Shown: positions 24,901-36,430, counted from the first letter of the stretch. The stretch: DNA of 64,000 nt from Meconema thalassinum (GCA_946902985.2 CAMPQE020000052.1:1178001-1242000), one strand, 5' to 3'. The notes: generated from the sequence alone by a model not told the origin. Made by a program: numbers and translations.

Positions 24901-25085
24901 GAGGGAAATTATAGTGATGCAGACTGACAGTAAGTTGGAGTCCAACAGCCACACCACCTCGAGCTGCGAAATGTGGATGATCAGCACGGTAGGCAGTGTA
25001 CGGAGGTAGGTGTAGCTGTTGGGAAGGAAGAAGGAAGGTCTCATTAACGACGACAGCATCCGGAGAGTGTTGGAGAAGGGAGAGG
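21990..25085 (-). pseudogene. Jockey/R1-like LINE, 5'-truncated and frameshifted
   Basis: Minus-strand pieces in order: apurinic endonuclease parts (DAVVVNETFLLP and RGGVAVGLQ, 25060-24940; GSDHVPALITI near 24560), then reverse transcriptase (FTAPGADNITYRH and SYRPISLLPVLSKILE, 23790-23590; VEKAFDTVYH near 23410), and the catalytic box FTDDLAIL near 23170. At least three frameshifts separate them. Two 50-bp direct repeats (AAAGCAAGGAAAAGAACAAA, starting 22080 and 22130) lie in the 3' part, together with G and C homopolymers near 21841 and 22481. It cannot encode a whole protein. Confidence 0.8.
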
Positions 25086-25205
25086 TCCCTGTGGGGGTCC
25101 GGGCGCGGATCATCAAGAGCCCGCTGATGAGCCAGCTTGGTGTTCATGAACGAAACCACATACAAGACACTGCATAAACCTAGAAAAATTGCTGAGTTTT
25201 AACCG
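25086..25205 (+). ncRNA. Hammerhead-ribozyme-like motif next to the Penelope-like element
   Basis: On the plus strand a GTC cleavage triplet (25097-25099) is followed by stem I CGGGC/GCCCG (25100-25104 with 25119-25123), an exact core CTGATGA (25124-25130), a stem II region, and GAAA (25152-25155) before a CCACA that can pair with TGTGG upstream. The core is intact, but stem II pairs poorly and stem III is short, so activity is doubtful. It is clearly related to the tandem copies at 39551-40272, where stem II is perfect. Confidence 0.6.
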
Positions 25206-25287
25206 TTGGTTGTCAGTCAGGCACTGTTTGATAGGCATTGACCTTATGTTGCTCTCTGATTAGTCAGAGCCCTAGCCAGTCACGCGA

Positions 25288-26990
25288 TTAGAGAACTCTC
25301 TGTGTATTGCTAAGGCTGAATCTGTCATCGCGATTGAAATTATTGGGATGCTTCAAGATCTCGAATGTCTCTTTTATTATCCTGTTTTGATATCTAGAAA
25401 TTTTAGGTACAGTTTCGGACTTATCATATTCTATGGCTTGTCTCGTGACGTCAGTATGTTCAACTATTGCAGATCTGTAGTTTCTTTGTTTTTTGTCTCG
25501 AATGCACTCTGATCTCCTAATGGAAATGCGACTTTTTGTGTACACCATGTATATCTCTCCACAGGAACAAGGCGCTCTGTAAACTTCTGCGTCCTGGTTT
25601 TGGCTCCTTTGTCTCGGCTGACTTACGCACCTCTTGTGTCAGCGTGTTCAGTGGTTGCTTAACCGTTGTCACGCTGTGTTTCCTTAGCAACTTGACGATT
25701 CTATTTGTCACACCACCTATATATTAGCCAGAAAGTATATACGGTGGGGTCGATCTTCGTTCTTTCTGCAGTTCTTCGGCTTTGTTCTTTATACCGTATG
25801 ACCTTATTTAACTGGCCTTTGCTGTATCCATTAGCTAGGAGCGTATTGAAAACTCGTTCTATCTCTTCATTATCGCAAATGCAGTTGGCTCTGGTGAGAA
25901 GTGTCCTAGCTACCATGTCGCTCTGTAACGGTGGATTGGTTGAGTTTGAATGCAGGTACCGATGAGTGTTAGTGCCTTTCATATAGATCCCGTGTTCGAG
26001 TGTGTTGTCTGTTCGTTTATAGACCAGAACGTCTACTAAGGCCAGTGGATTATTTTCATCTACTACCATTGTTAAGTTGATGCTCAGATGGCTGTAGCAC
26101 ATGATGTCTAGGAAGTCCTGAAGTGAGTTGCGTCCAGGTTCCTATATCAAAAAATCTCGTTTTCGTATCTGAACGATCACTCAAGTTTCAATGGGCTCTC
26201 CTTTACAGCTTCTTCCTCCAATTAACAATGAAAACGTTGGCCAATAATGGAGAAAATGGGATCCCATGGCTGCTCCCTCCATATGTTGAAACATCTGCCT
26301 ATTGAAGACGAAGAATGTGGAGTTAACGCAGTGTTCATCTAAGTCCGTCGTTGAACCATCTGCTGCTGTGTGCTTTTACCTGATTATCTGTGTGGCGTCA
26401 GGTACAGGAACCTTGGTAAATAAGGACTCCACATTGAGGCTTGCCAGTAAATCGCCGTAACTCAAGTTTATACTCGCTATGATATCCACGAAGCGTTGGG
26501 AATTTCGGACGTGAGAGGGTGGTGGAGGGAATAATGGATGCAGGACCTGAATCAAATATTGAGCAAGAGAGTGAGTTAGGGACTCTATAGCGCTAAATAT
26601 TGGTCTCATAGGCACATCGGTCTTGTATATTTTAGGTAGGCCTTACAACTTCGAAGTTTTTGAGTAACGAGGTTCTATGGATTTCTAGTTCTCTGTAATT
26701 AAAGACTCGTTAATTAGCCGCATCTTCGTCTTCTCTATTTTGTTTATGGGGTTCCTTGGGATCGCCTTATAAGCTGGATCTGATCTACGGGCCTGGCATG
26801 TTTGATGTCCTGACAGGCCACTTTTCTAATGTATTCTGTTCCGAAGGCTGATAGATGACGGATAGAAACTTCTAGCCCGCAGGTAATATCTTCCGTAGAA
26901 GGACGTCTTGGCGTGATGGCGAAATTAAGTACATTGCTTCGGATGTAGGGTGTGGTCGTTTTGTACAGAGGAAGAATTTGGTGGCTGAGA
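25288..26990 (-). pseudogene. Penelope-like retroelement, decayed (RT plus GIY-YIG end)
   Basis: Minus-strand segments in order: N-terminal VLNFAITPRRPSTEDI (near 26920), RT segments PMRPIFSAIESLTHSLAQYL and LFTKVPVPDA (26615-26380), the thumb-side segment ALVDVLVYKRTDNTLEHGIY (26050-25980) and RYLHSNSTNPP, and finally the C-terminal EILKHPNNFNRDD (about 25340) that ends Penelope endonuclease domains. The early RT motifs between 26620 and 26760 are shortened and several frameshifts occur. The typical CxC of the GIY-YIG linker was not found. This is a dead copy with recognisable identity. Confidence 0.8.
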
Positions 26991-27287
26991 TACGATCCAA
27001 ATACACTCATGCTGTCAGAGCTATGAATCCGAAATCTCCGACAAGACACACCTGTATGATATACAGGTGTGTGTTGTATCATTGTAAAATATTCATATTG
27101 TATGTACAACATATTATTGATGAGTGGAAACGAAGTCTGTTACCGGAACATATTGAAAAAAAGTTTTCTGGTAATGGTATTAAAGAAAGTTTTCCAAATA
27201 ATGTTTTCTTCTTAGATTCTTAAATTTTATTATTCTTCTTGCTTGATAATGTAGCGGACTTTAAACTGTTAGTACTAATTTTTTCAG

Positions 27288-28284
27288 GCTGATAAGTCCA
27301 GATACATCGGATAATGCTGCTAGGAAGATTTACCGATTTGGTAATAATGTAAGAAAATATGCTAACAGTGCATCTAGTGGAATATGTGCTACCAAACGAA
27401 CAATAAAGTCAACCATTGCTAGTATTTCCTGTAAAAAGGCTTATCCATGTAACGTATGTGAATCCAAATTTACCCGGAAAGGAAATTTGAAGACACACAT
27501 GCTCGTTCATAGTGGCGAGAAGCCCTTTCCATGTAGCGTATGTGAATCCAGGCTTTCCACGAGAGGAAGTTTGAAGACACACATGCTCCTCCATAGCGCC
27601 GAGATGCCCTTTTTATGCGGCGTATGTGATTCCAAGTTTATCAAGAAAGCATATTTGAAGACACACATGCTCCTCCATAGTGGCGAGAAGCCCTTTTCAT
27701 GCATTGTATGTGAATCCAAATTTACCACGAGAGGAAATTTGAACACACACATGCTCGTCCATAGCGGGGAGAAACCATATTCATGTAGCGTATGTGAATC
27801 CATGTTTACAACCGGAGGACATTTGAAGACGCACATGCTTGTCCATAGCGGCGAGAAGCCCTTCCTATGCAGCGTATGTGGAACCAAGTTTGGCCAGAGA
27901 GGAAGTTTGAAAACACACATGCTCGCCCATAGCGGTGAGAGGCCCTTTTCATGCACTGTATGTGAGTCGAAGTTTACCACGAGAGGAAGTTTGAATATAC
28001 ACATGCTCATCCATAGCGGCGTAAAACCCTTTTCATGCTGTGTATGTGAATCCAGATTTACAACGAAAGGAACTCTGAACACACACATGCTAGTCCATAG
28101 CGGCGATAAGCCATATTCATGTACCGTATGTGACGAAAAGTTTACCCGCAGAGGAAGTTTGAAGATGCACATGCTCGTCCATAGCAACGAGAAGCCCTTC
28201 TCATGCTGCGCATGTGAATCTAAGTTTACGACTAGAGGATGTTTGAAGACACACATGCTCGTCCATAGCGGCGAGAAGGCATAG
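27288..28284 (+). CDS. C2H2 zinc-finger protein, finger exon (10 fingers)
   Basis: After the acceptor at 27287 an open frame begins (one base, then LISPDTSDNAARK) and runs to a TAG at 28282. It encodes ten consecutive C2H2 fingers of 28 residues (84 bp) each, from YPCNVCESKF at 27448 to CACESKF near 28210, with the linker HSGEKPF (a TGEKP variant) between them. Such arrays bind DNA sequence-specifically in the nucleus as transcription regulators. The stop falls right after the linker following finger 10, and decayed fingers continue downstream, so the array was longer. The fingers are very alike, which suggests duplication within the array. An upstream ATG was not found. Confidence 0.85.
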
Positions 28285-28590
28285 CGTATGCACAGCCAAA
28301 TTTACCGTAAGGAAATCTTTCGTTCAACACATTCGAATCCATAGCGGTGAAGCGTATTTGATGCCAAATTTATCCTGAGAGTAGATGTAAAGACTTAGTT
28401 GTTAATCCTTAGTGGCGAGTAGCCAAATTCATGTATGGTATATGAATTCAAGTTTATAATGAGGAAATTTGAATAAACACATGCTAGTCCATAGTGGCGA
28501 GAAGATTATTCATGTAGCATAAGTGAATCCGAGTTCTCCAAGAGTGTATCTTTGAAGAGGCACCTGCTAATTCGGAGACACACTTCCTAA
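28285..28590 (+). pseudogene. Decayed continuation of the zinc-finger array
   Basis: Pieces of finger coding sequence go on past the stop: AACACATTCGAATCCATAGC, AATAAACACATGCTAGTCCA and GAATCCGAGTTCTCCAAGAG at roughly finger spacing, but with stops and frameshifts. About three to four relic fingers are visible. Stop acquisition followed by free decay explains this best. Confidence 0.7.
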
Positions 28591-29128
28591 ACCCAAGGTC
28601 ATATTACCTTAAATGTCAACATTTTATGAGATAACTTTTGTTGGCAAGAAGCAATATTAATGGAGTACAGGGAGATTCTTTTGTCGGTGTGCTGCATTCA
28701 GGCAGGTACCAGGAGTTCACGTCTTACTCCAGCCAACCGAACTCGGGTCGCACATTGCGTGCAGGTATAAACCGTAACATGGTACAAAGTGGTAATTTCA
28801 CCACGCAAAACATGATTAACACTCCAATGGTAGTACAGATCAAAATAGTGATCCAGCCGTTTAGTTTTTGTCGCGCCAGTCTATTGCTATGACTGTTGAC
28901 CTTGAGCATCTGTGTACCTTCCTGGTGCCCCATCCCCTGTCTGACACGCAGTAGCCAGCAAATATTGGCTGATGGTTGTCGCATTGTAAGGCAATTTATT
29001 CATGTGGATCACTGCTGTGATCCGTGCTACCACTGGCGTGACTTTCCTTGACTTCGTTTTGTTATTGCAGTGCCTTATCTCAGATCATGTACATATATCT
29101 ACTCCGTTTTATGAGTTTATATTAATTC
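28591..29128. other. No gene recognised
   Basis: No domain was seen. The left end of the piggyBac element may fall here but no terminal repeat was identified. Confidence 0.3.
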
Positions 29129-30716
29129 ATGGTTTATAAGTGCAAAATGGATGACTATGAGAATATAAATCGATGGCTGAATGAACCAGACAGTGAGGAA
29201 GATGAAGCGCTTGGTGTTGAGGACGAGGACGAGGTTGAAGATGAACATGTAGAGGTGCATCGAGATGTGGACAAAGATGCTGATAGTTGTGATGACAATG
29301 CTTCTAGTGGTGACTAAGATCCCGTTGATGATTGTGTGCCATCTAATTATTATACTGGAAAAGACGGAACAAAGTGGAGGAAGTCAGTTAATGCGCTAAC
29401 ATCGCACAGGCGTTCTCAGATCATTATTGTTCATTTGCCGGGTCCTAAGAACAGAGCCATAAATGCTAGCACACGTTTGCAGTGTTGTGAACTATTTTTA
29501 GACGACATTATGATACAAAAAGTAGTTGAATATACAAATATATACATGGAAAAATCAGGTCTAATTTTCAGCGTGAAAGGGACGCAAGAACTACAGATAT
29601 GTGTTAAATTAGATAACTTATAGATATTTTTTATCTTGCCGGTGTATTGAAGTCTGAAAAATGACATGTTAGATATGTGGGATAATAGTTGAGGAACAGG
29701 AGTGCATGCCATTTTTGTAATCATGAATGCACAAAGATTTAAATTTCTCATGCGTTGCCTCCTGTTTGATAACATTCGTACTAGACTTTAACGCAGAGAG
29801 GTGGACAAGCTTGCAGCCTTCAGAGAATTATTTCAGAACTACGTACTGAACTGTAGGCGGAATTATTCTGCAATACCACACCGTTCATGATCAATTGGTA
29901 TCTTTTCTAGGGCGCTGCGCATTTCGCCAGTACATGCCTAGCAAACCGGCAACGTACGGGATTAAATTATTTGCACTCGTTGACTGTAAAAACATATGCA
30001 CTCACAACATTGAAGTATATGTAGGTGTTCTACCTGTTGGACCTTTCAAGCAGAGTATGCGCCAAATGAAGTAGTGAAACGTATTGTGGAACCAGTTGTG
30101 GGTACGAATAGGGATATCACGGCCGATAACTGGTTTACATCAATTCCTTTGGTGCTTGAGATACCAGAGGACAAGAAACTAATATCCAAGGGAAAGCTAC
30201 GGGAAGATAAACGGGAATTGCCAAAAGAATTCTAGCCCAACAGAACCCGAGGGTAAAGAGTTCATTGTTTGGCTTTCATAAACAATGTACTCTAGTATCT
30301 TACGCTCCCAAAAAGAATAAACCATTCCTAGCAGTGTCTTCCATGAATCATGATAATCGCATAGACGAATCTACAGGCGTTGACAGAAACCCAGAGACTA
30401 TCACGATATACAATGAAACAAAATATGGTGTTGATGAGTTGGATAAGATGTGTGGACAATTTGATGTTTCAAGGAATTGAGCCTCCAACTATCGGCATCA
30501 ATGCTTCAATAATAAAAAAATTGCAATATTGTCTCGCCAAAATTTCCTGCAAACTCTAGCTTTGTATTTGATGAAACCTGAAATCCAAAGGAGAAACAAC
30601 CTGGAAATGATTCCAACAGATATTAAGCGTCGTGGAAAGTTGGTTTTGAAAATTGAAGAAGATCCTGTCCCACCTCAAATCACAAAGAAATTAAACAACT
30701 TATCTTTTCGCAGATG
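29129..30716 (+). pseudogene. piggyBac-type transposase, degraded
   Basis: Plus-strand segments follow the order of a piggyBac transposase: an acidic N-terminus (RWLNEPDSEEDEALG), TGKDGTKWRKS with HLPGPKNRAI, then VVEYTNIY, a middle with KLFALVDCK and PVVGTN near 29960-30110 and DNWFTSIPL at 30127, and a late part KQCTLVSYAPKKNKPF, KYGVDELDKMCG (30420-30460). Stops and frameshifts occur throughout. The cysteine-rich C-terminal domain is not attached; a copy of it lies separately at 32026. Confidence 0.8.
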
Positions 30717-31289
30717 ATGCTTAAAATGTTTTTATTCAGCTGACAGACAGGCGTTGTATCGTGTAATTTAGCGTTTACACGTTGTAAATCCCATTTGATG
30801 TGGGGGATATCTGCTGCCGTATATTCTTCTCCAGCTCCACTAGAGTAGGTCTAAGGGAAATTGATTTGTACACTTTCTATTTTAAAAGAGCCCACATTTA
30901 AACATGAAACAGTTAAGGTCCGTGCTTTGAATAATTATAGTAAACACGTTGGGTGGTACAGTAGTAGCATAATGTAACGCTGTAACTGTCAAAAGATTTT
31001 AAATTCAAGTGTTGAGGAATGTCGGCTATTGTCATTCGTCAGCTGGGAATCCAGGCCTTGTCTATATTTTGTGCATTTCGCCTGAGCCCACCCAAATATT
31101 TAGCCAGCCTGAAGTGGCTAGAAAATCTTTTAAGTACAGGCGACGACAGATGCAGACCAGTAGGTGTGCTTGCTGCAACAGCTACGAACAGTTAGGAACG
31201 GTTAGTTTTTATATAGCCGCACACAAATATGGGTGCAAGGTTCACCACACTAGAAAGAATTTTCATTTGCTGTACTTTTATTAAGAACG

Positions 31290-32023
31290 TGTCTTCTAGT
31301 GTTACTCGCAGAGCATTTCAACAGGAATTTCTGGAGGTAAGGGGCCTTCAAAGACTGCAGTTCAGAAGGTTGTGACGAAGTTCAAGTCTACGGCGTCTGT
31401 TTTAAATAAAATATTAAACGGAAACGTTACGTTTGGACAGAAGGAATATTAGAGAATATTACTGCTCGATTATTATGGTCAGCATTAAAATCTTTGCTAA
31501 AACAAGCCAACGTGTCATATTCAACGGCTCAGAGGGCTGCAAAACTAATCATGTACCGACCGTACAAAATTACTCAGGTTCAAACCTTAAGTCTAAGAGA
31601 TCCAGTGGCAAGAGACAACTACTGTAATTGGATTTTCCCGTCCGTGCACGGAGGAATTTTAGACTCGCAGTTAGTGTTTTTTCAGTGACGAGGCGTGGTT
31701 TTATTTACATGGACGTGTGAACTCACAAAACAATCGATACTGGTCACCTTTGAACCCAAGACCGATCCACCAAATCCACCTGCATGTCCCAAAAATCGAT
31801 GTGTGGTGCGCAGTAACCACAAAAAGAATTATACGCCCAATTTCTTTTCCGTGAAATTATTAATTCAGTTCGATTCGTTCAGGTTATTTTGAATAATATC
31901 TTTGTCCGGTTAACAGACATGGAAAGGTTTTACGGTATTTTTCAGCATACCGCATACTGGGCATAGTTCATTGGACGCAATAAGTGCTGTCTTTGGCGAC
32001 AGGGTGATTAGTGCTGGATAATG
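31290..32023 (+). pseudogene. mariner/IS630-type transposase, N-terminal and catalytic part, decayed
   Basis: The segments RRAFQQEF (31310), a helix-turn-helix region YSTAQRAAKL with YRPYKITQVQTL (31510-31590), and a first catalytic-domain stretch near 31680 with VNSQNNRYW (31719-31745) match an IS630/mariner DDE transposase. Frames change several times. A short C-terminal remnant, GDRVISAG-like (31990-32015), directly abuts the piggyBac piece at 32026. Confidence 0.65.
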
Positions 32024-32025
32024 GG

Positions 32026-32243
32026 AGCGTCGTGGAAAGTTGCTTTTGAAAATTGATGAAGATCCTGTCCCACCTCCTGCTAAAACAAGCAAGATGGGCC
32101 GCTGCCACATTTGCGGACGACAACGACACAAGACAACCAGGAAAACCTGCCATGTATGCACCAACTGGGTGTGTCCTGACCACCAGCGACCTGTATGTGA
32201 CACTTGCCGTGATACAAATAATGTATTGTATGAACTTCCCTGA
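32026..32243 (+). pseudogene. piggyBac C-terminal cysteine-rich domain
   Basis: Starts with RRGKLLLKIDEDPVPPP, nearly the same as 30628-30675 at the end of the main piggyBac fragment, then CHICGRQRHKTTRKTCHVC and CPDHQRPVCDTC, the cysteine/histidine cross-brace that ends piggyBac transposases. The stop TGA at 32241 is likely the true end. Confidence 0.8.
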
Positions 32244-32579
32244 ACACCGACTGCTAGTGAAGTGTATTATTTCCTCTGAATTTCTTCTACCATTATATTT
32301 GTATATTAAATGCAATACAGTGATCACACCATTTGTTGCATATTCTGCTTATAAATGATCACTGCGGAATATATCAATATAGACATACAATAACCTGTAC
32401 CTCCTAAAAGCATTATGGAGGGAATATTTTACACAAATATCAGACAAATCAAACTGTCCTGTAATTTTTCAGGTATTTCTTTTATAAATGCTTGTATATT
32501 ATATTGTTCAGAAATATAGTTCTGTTCACAGATCATAATCATATTCACTGAATAAATAGCATAGTATAGCCTCAAATCA

Positions 32580-32874
32580 CAAAGAAATTATGGATCCACA
32601 GGCGTAACTTTTTTTCGCGCGACCACTTGAGTGTTTGAGAACTTACCTTTTCACAGGAGATGCCGTATATTGTTCTCCAGCTGCATCTGTCTTTGGTGAC
32701 AACGTGATTAGAGCTGGGTTATGGCCGCTTCGAAGCCGTGATTTAACACCGTGTGATTTTTATTTGTTGGGACACATAAAAGACAAAGTGAATCGGTCTA
32801 ATCCTTGTACCCTAGAAGAGCTGGAGAACAATATACGGCAGCTGATATCCCTCATCCCGGAAGGAGAATTGTAA
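32580..32874 (+). pseudogene. mariner/IS630-type transposase, C-terminal part
   Basis: Contains AASVFGDNVIRAGLWPLRSR, DLTPCDFYLLGHIKDKV and TLEELENNIRQL, the end of the DDE domain (D of PCD/DLTP region) of an IS630-type transposase, with a normal stop at 32872. The same phrase occurs in short form at 30800-30850 and at 31990, so pieces of one family are scattered among the piggyBac pieces. Confidence 0.75.
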
Positions 32875-33114
32875 CGTCTAAACGCTAATTTATTTACACG
32901 GTACAACGCTTGTCCGTCAGCTGAAGGAGATCATTTTCAATATCTTCTGTGAAAAGGAAAGTTCTTTAATCATCATTTGCTGGTAAATTTACCATTAATT
33001 AATGTACCATGTTAACGTTTTTACCTGCGCACAATCGGCGGCCCGATTTCGTTTGGCTGGCGAAAGGCATTCGTGCGCTTGGTAGGTGGCCGCTGGCCCC
33101 GCTTCAATCAAATA

Positions 33115-33285
33115 ATCTCACTGTATATGCGAAAACAACTCATCTCTAAGCAGACATTTGAGGATATACGATCGAATCTATAGAGTCCAGAAACCATGTT
33201 TCTGTAGCAATTGTGAAGCTTCATTTGCTAAGAGAGGACATTAAATAATCACATTTTTAATCATTGTGGCAAGTTCAAACTTTTG
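33115..33285 (+). pseudogene. Relic of C2H2 zinc fingers
   Basis: Plus-strand translation gives a finger-like end LSRHLRIYDRIYRVQKP and the finger start CFCSNCEASFAKRGH; one missing base then breaks the frame before the helix and final histidines. The finger sequence differs from the 28-kb gene, so it may come from another gene or a very old duplicate. Confidence 0.5.
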
Positions 33286-33309
33286 ATATGTTTTTGTTGG
33301 AGTCTTCAA

Positions 33310-34430
33310 TTTTTTAACTGGTTTGATACAGCCCTCCGTACCTTAATGTCTTGCGTCAATCGTTTCATTTCTACATCCTACAACCGTGGCAAGAGTTTAA
33401 CTATATTCTATCCTTCGTCTGTCCCAATCGTTTTTAATCTCGACCCGTCCTTCCTTAACTGAGTTGGCTATTCCTGGGTGTCTTAGAATGTGTCTTCATT
33501 GGTAGTCACCAGAAATATCTCCACGCGTCCACACATTTAAATACCTTCCCATATGTTGTTCTACTACACATTTCATCTCCAATAGTCTCCTGGAACAGCG
33601 CATTTCAGGATTTTATATTCTCCGCTTTTATCTTGCTTCAAGTGTCTAAGTCTTACTTCCTAAGCATGCAGCGCCCCAGGAAGAAACTCCAAAGTGACTT
33701 TCCTTTACTTAAATCTATATTTGGTGTCAACATAATTTTATACGACAGGAATGCCTTCATTGCCTCAGGCAATCTAATTTTCACACCCTCTTTGCTTCGT
33801 TATCATTGGCTATTTTGCTTCCTAAGTCTCCTACTTAATTTAGCTTTTCACTTACCAATTTGACGTCAATATGGGTTTCTAATTTCTTTCGGCTGCATTC
33901 CATGATTTTGGTTTTTGGTGGTTTTAATCATGATTTTCGTTCTTAATGCGAAGTCCCTACCATTCAAAAACTCCCGGTAAATCGGCTATGATGACAACGT
34001 CGATAGCAAATCTCAGAGTAGAGATTATTTCTCCTTGAATATTTACTCCTACTTGAAATTTTACTCCAATTATCTTCATTGCTTTTTCAATGAATAGATT
34101 ACAAACTAGGGGTGATAAGTTGTAGCCTTGCCTTTAGTATAGATTGGTTACAAGAGCCAGTGGCTGCTCCGAACAACGTGTTTCGCTACTGTGGGAGAGT
34201 TTGTGTTTCCAGGATTGGGCTATATAGTCATCTAAGAACTCATCTTTAGAAAACAATCTTACACGAGAACGAGTGATAGCCTATTATTATATATCAAGAT
34301 GATTGTGTGACAATCTTCCCATATGTCAACTCCTGTATTCTTTGGTATACTGATTACAACATTCTTCTAAAAATCAGAGGGTACTTCACTTGTCCCATTA
34401 ACCCTAGTGCTCTATCAAATTCAGATATCA
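33310..34430 (-). pseudogene. LINE fragment, same family as 12421-13690
   Basis: TTGGCTATTCCTGGGTGTCTTAG (33472-33486) and AAATCTATATT.GGTGTCAACA (33710-33730) match the 12.5-kb copy, and GCAAATCTCAGAGTA (34008-34022) marks the catalytic box region, here reading FAID. Too broken for a continuous frame. Confidence 0.65.
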
Positions 34431-34461
34431 ATATTAAATATCCTTTCTTATCGTCATCAAT

Positions 34462-34560
34462 TTCCTCACCCTTTAGGGTGTCCACTGGAAGCAGCTACAG
34501 ACTCAGGCGAGCCGAACATGTCCTCGGACACTAAAAACCATACGATAAATAAATAAATAA
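34462..34560 (+). repeat. SINE 3' fragment
   Basis: CCCTTTAGGGTGTCC, AGCAGCTACAGACTCAGGCG and TCCTCGGACACT match the reverse complement of 41410-41506. It ends in CCATACGATAAATAAATAAA, the tail of the same family, and lacks the tRNA-like head, so it is 5'-truncated. Confidence 0.8.
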
Positions 34561-35985
34561 ATCCTCCTCGCTTTCCATCATATTATTCTCTATTTAATAC
34601 CTTTATACAAATTCTCTAAGCAGGTTTTATGTCTCTCTGGATCTCTTCTCTTCTTGTTAGAGGTTTTCCATCTGAAACCTTAACCCTTCCCAAGCGGATG
34701 GTTTTATGGCTCTGAGCAGATATTTTTTTAAAGATTCAAAATATGGAGATTATACTTTTCATCGCTACATTTAAATAGAACTCACATATATTTCGCTCTC
34801 CTGTTGATACTTGAAGTTTGAGTAGCATCTGAAGGTTGTAAAGTTAATTAATTAATTAATAATTAAGTTTGGAACACTTCAAATCCAACGCAGACACTAG
34901 ATCTTCATTCCATAGCGTTTTCTGTGCAATTATGCTTACATCACCAACTAAACACTACAAAAATGCACTCACTTCACCAACTAGGCAATGACACGTGCTT
35001 TCATTTGAAGCAACAACTGCCTGAGGGTATTAGTGAAGTCAAAGAGGTCTCTAGGAATGACATAATTAACTATCAAAACATGTGTCTGCATAGTGGTGCC
35101 ATCTCGTGGGTTTAACATTAACTATTTTGACGGAAAATGGCGCCATATTTAAATTTTCGAATTTTCCGGATATACCAGTTTCCCGTTCGCGGCCGAAAAG
35201 TACGCGCCGGATATATCCGTATTCCTCTCGGGAAGGGTTAATATTACAGCACTTACTCTTTCTTTCCCGACATGTACTCAATTCAGTAAGCTGTAAATAC
35301 TCTTCAAATCCTTAGAAAAGTTTATATAATGATACATTTTTCCACTTTCCTTCTAATTTCGCTTCCTGTACTTGTTTACCTGTCTGTAGAATTACTGGCA
35401 CGTTAATGATCCCATTCGGGGCTAAATACTGGCAGCCCGACGTCTCTTAAAAACGCAGTAGTTAAAAAGGAAGTAAAACCAATTACGTTGTTCTTATCTT
35501 CTGCATTCTTGTGCTTCCTTGTTTCGTCCAATATTTATAGTGTATCCTGAGTGATCCACATCTCTCTACCTATTGTTTCCTCTCTACCAATGTTTCACCT
35601 GAGGAGTTTCATATTTCGTTTTTCAAAAGTACCCGTTCCTCTGCATTTTAAGTTTGTTCAGGATTCATTAATAGTCCATTCTCTTATACTCTCCTCCAAC
35701 TTTCAAAATCCAGTCTCTTGTGTACTTGAGGCTTTCCCCATTTCCACCTCACCCTGAATCCTAGCAGAAATATCTGAAAACGCCTCAATGAAGAGGATAA
35801 ATAATAATTACGGAATTGTTTAGTTCCGGCGGACCTGCGACAGTGACTTAATATACATATTAAAATTAGAAATGCATCAAAACTCGCCCAATTAGCCCAG
35901 TGCGAACGTCTCATCTAATGTTAATTCTTAAGAGTCAGGGTATCCGTCAGCCATTTTGACAAAGTGCAGAATGGAATAAATTCGG
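34561..35985. other. No gene recognised
   Basis: Contains a short (TTAA)n run near 34845-34866. Open frames are short and show no domain. Confidence 0.3.
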
Positions 35986-35989
35986 TATG

Positions 35990-36430
35990 TGAGTTTATTA
36001 ACATCCCTGGAATCTTCTGTACGCCGATGAAGTCTTGTTGGCAAGCACGACACGCCAAGTCCTAGAGTAGCAAACACAGATTTGGAATGACCACCTTGAT
36101 GCATATGGACTGAAATTAAACATTTCCAAAACTGAATACATGGAGTGTGGAGAGCTAACCGATGGCTCTACATCTATTGTTGGAGAACAACTCAATTCAA
36201 GATCACTGGATTCCGATATTTGGGCTTATACATAACAACAGAAGGAGACACATTGAGAGAAGTACGAATGCGATCAACTACAGCTTGGTTCAAATGGCGA
36301 CAGGTGACAGGAGTTTTATGTGATCGTAAGATTCCTGGTCGACCAACTGCAAATCTCCCTGAATCGTTGCTGGAGACGTACCATGAATCGAAGAATGTCG
36401 GATGTCATATCAAATGAAGCTCTATCTTGA
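35990..36430 (+). pseudogene. LINE RT fragment (plus strand)
   Basis: Frames give LLYADEVLLAS (box with YADE instead of YADD, 36010-36045), LKLNISKTEYMECG (36110-36150), FRYLGLYITTEGDTL and AWFKWRQVTGVLCDR (36200-36330), the usual order around the RT catalytic aspartates and the thumb of RTE/CR1-type elements. Frameshifts are present and the end was lost. Confidence 0.75.

Larger units (their letters stand above)
14379..27287 (+). other. 12.9-kb intron filled with transposons
   Basis: Runs from donor GTAAGT at 14379 to acceptor TTTTTTCAG ending at 27287. It holds the fold-back element, LINE fragments, a Myb/SANT pseudogene, a hammerhead-like repeat and a Penelope-like element, all described separately. 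Confidence 0.55.

Noticed and set aside
26978..27223. 81-codon plus-strand frame before the finger exon, possible extra exon
   Set aside because: No acceptor/donor pair with matching phase, and part of it overlaps the N-terminal Penelope relic on the other strand. A 27-bp hairpin (CACACCTGTAT...ATACAGGTGTG) inside it adds doubt.
27507..28256. 249-codon open frame on the minus strand
   Set aside because: It is the mirror of the zinc-finger repeats on the plus strand; its regular pattern comes from the 84-bp finger period.
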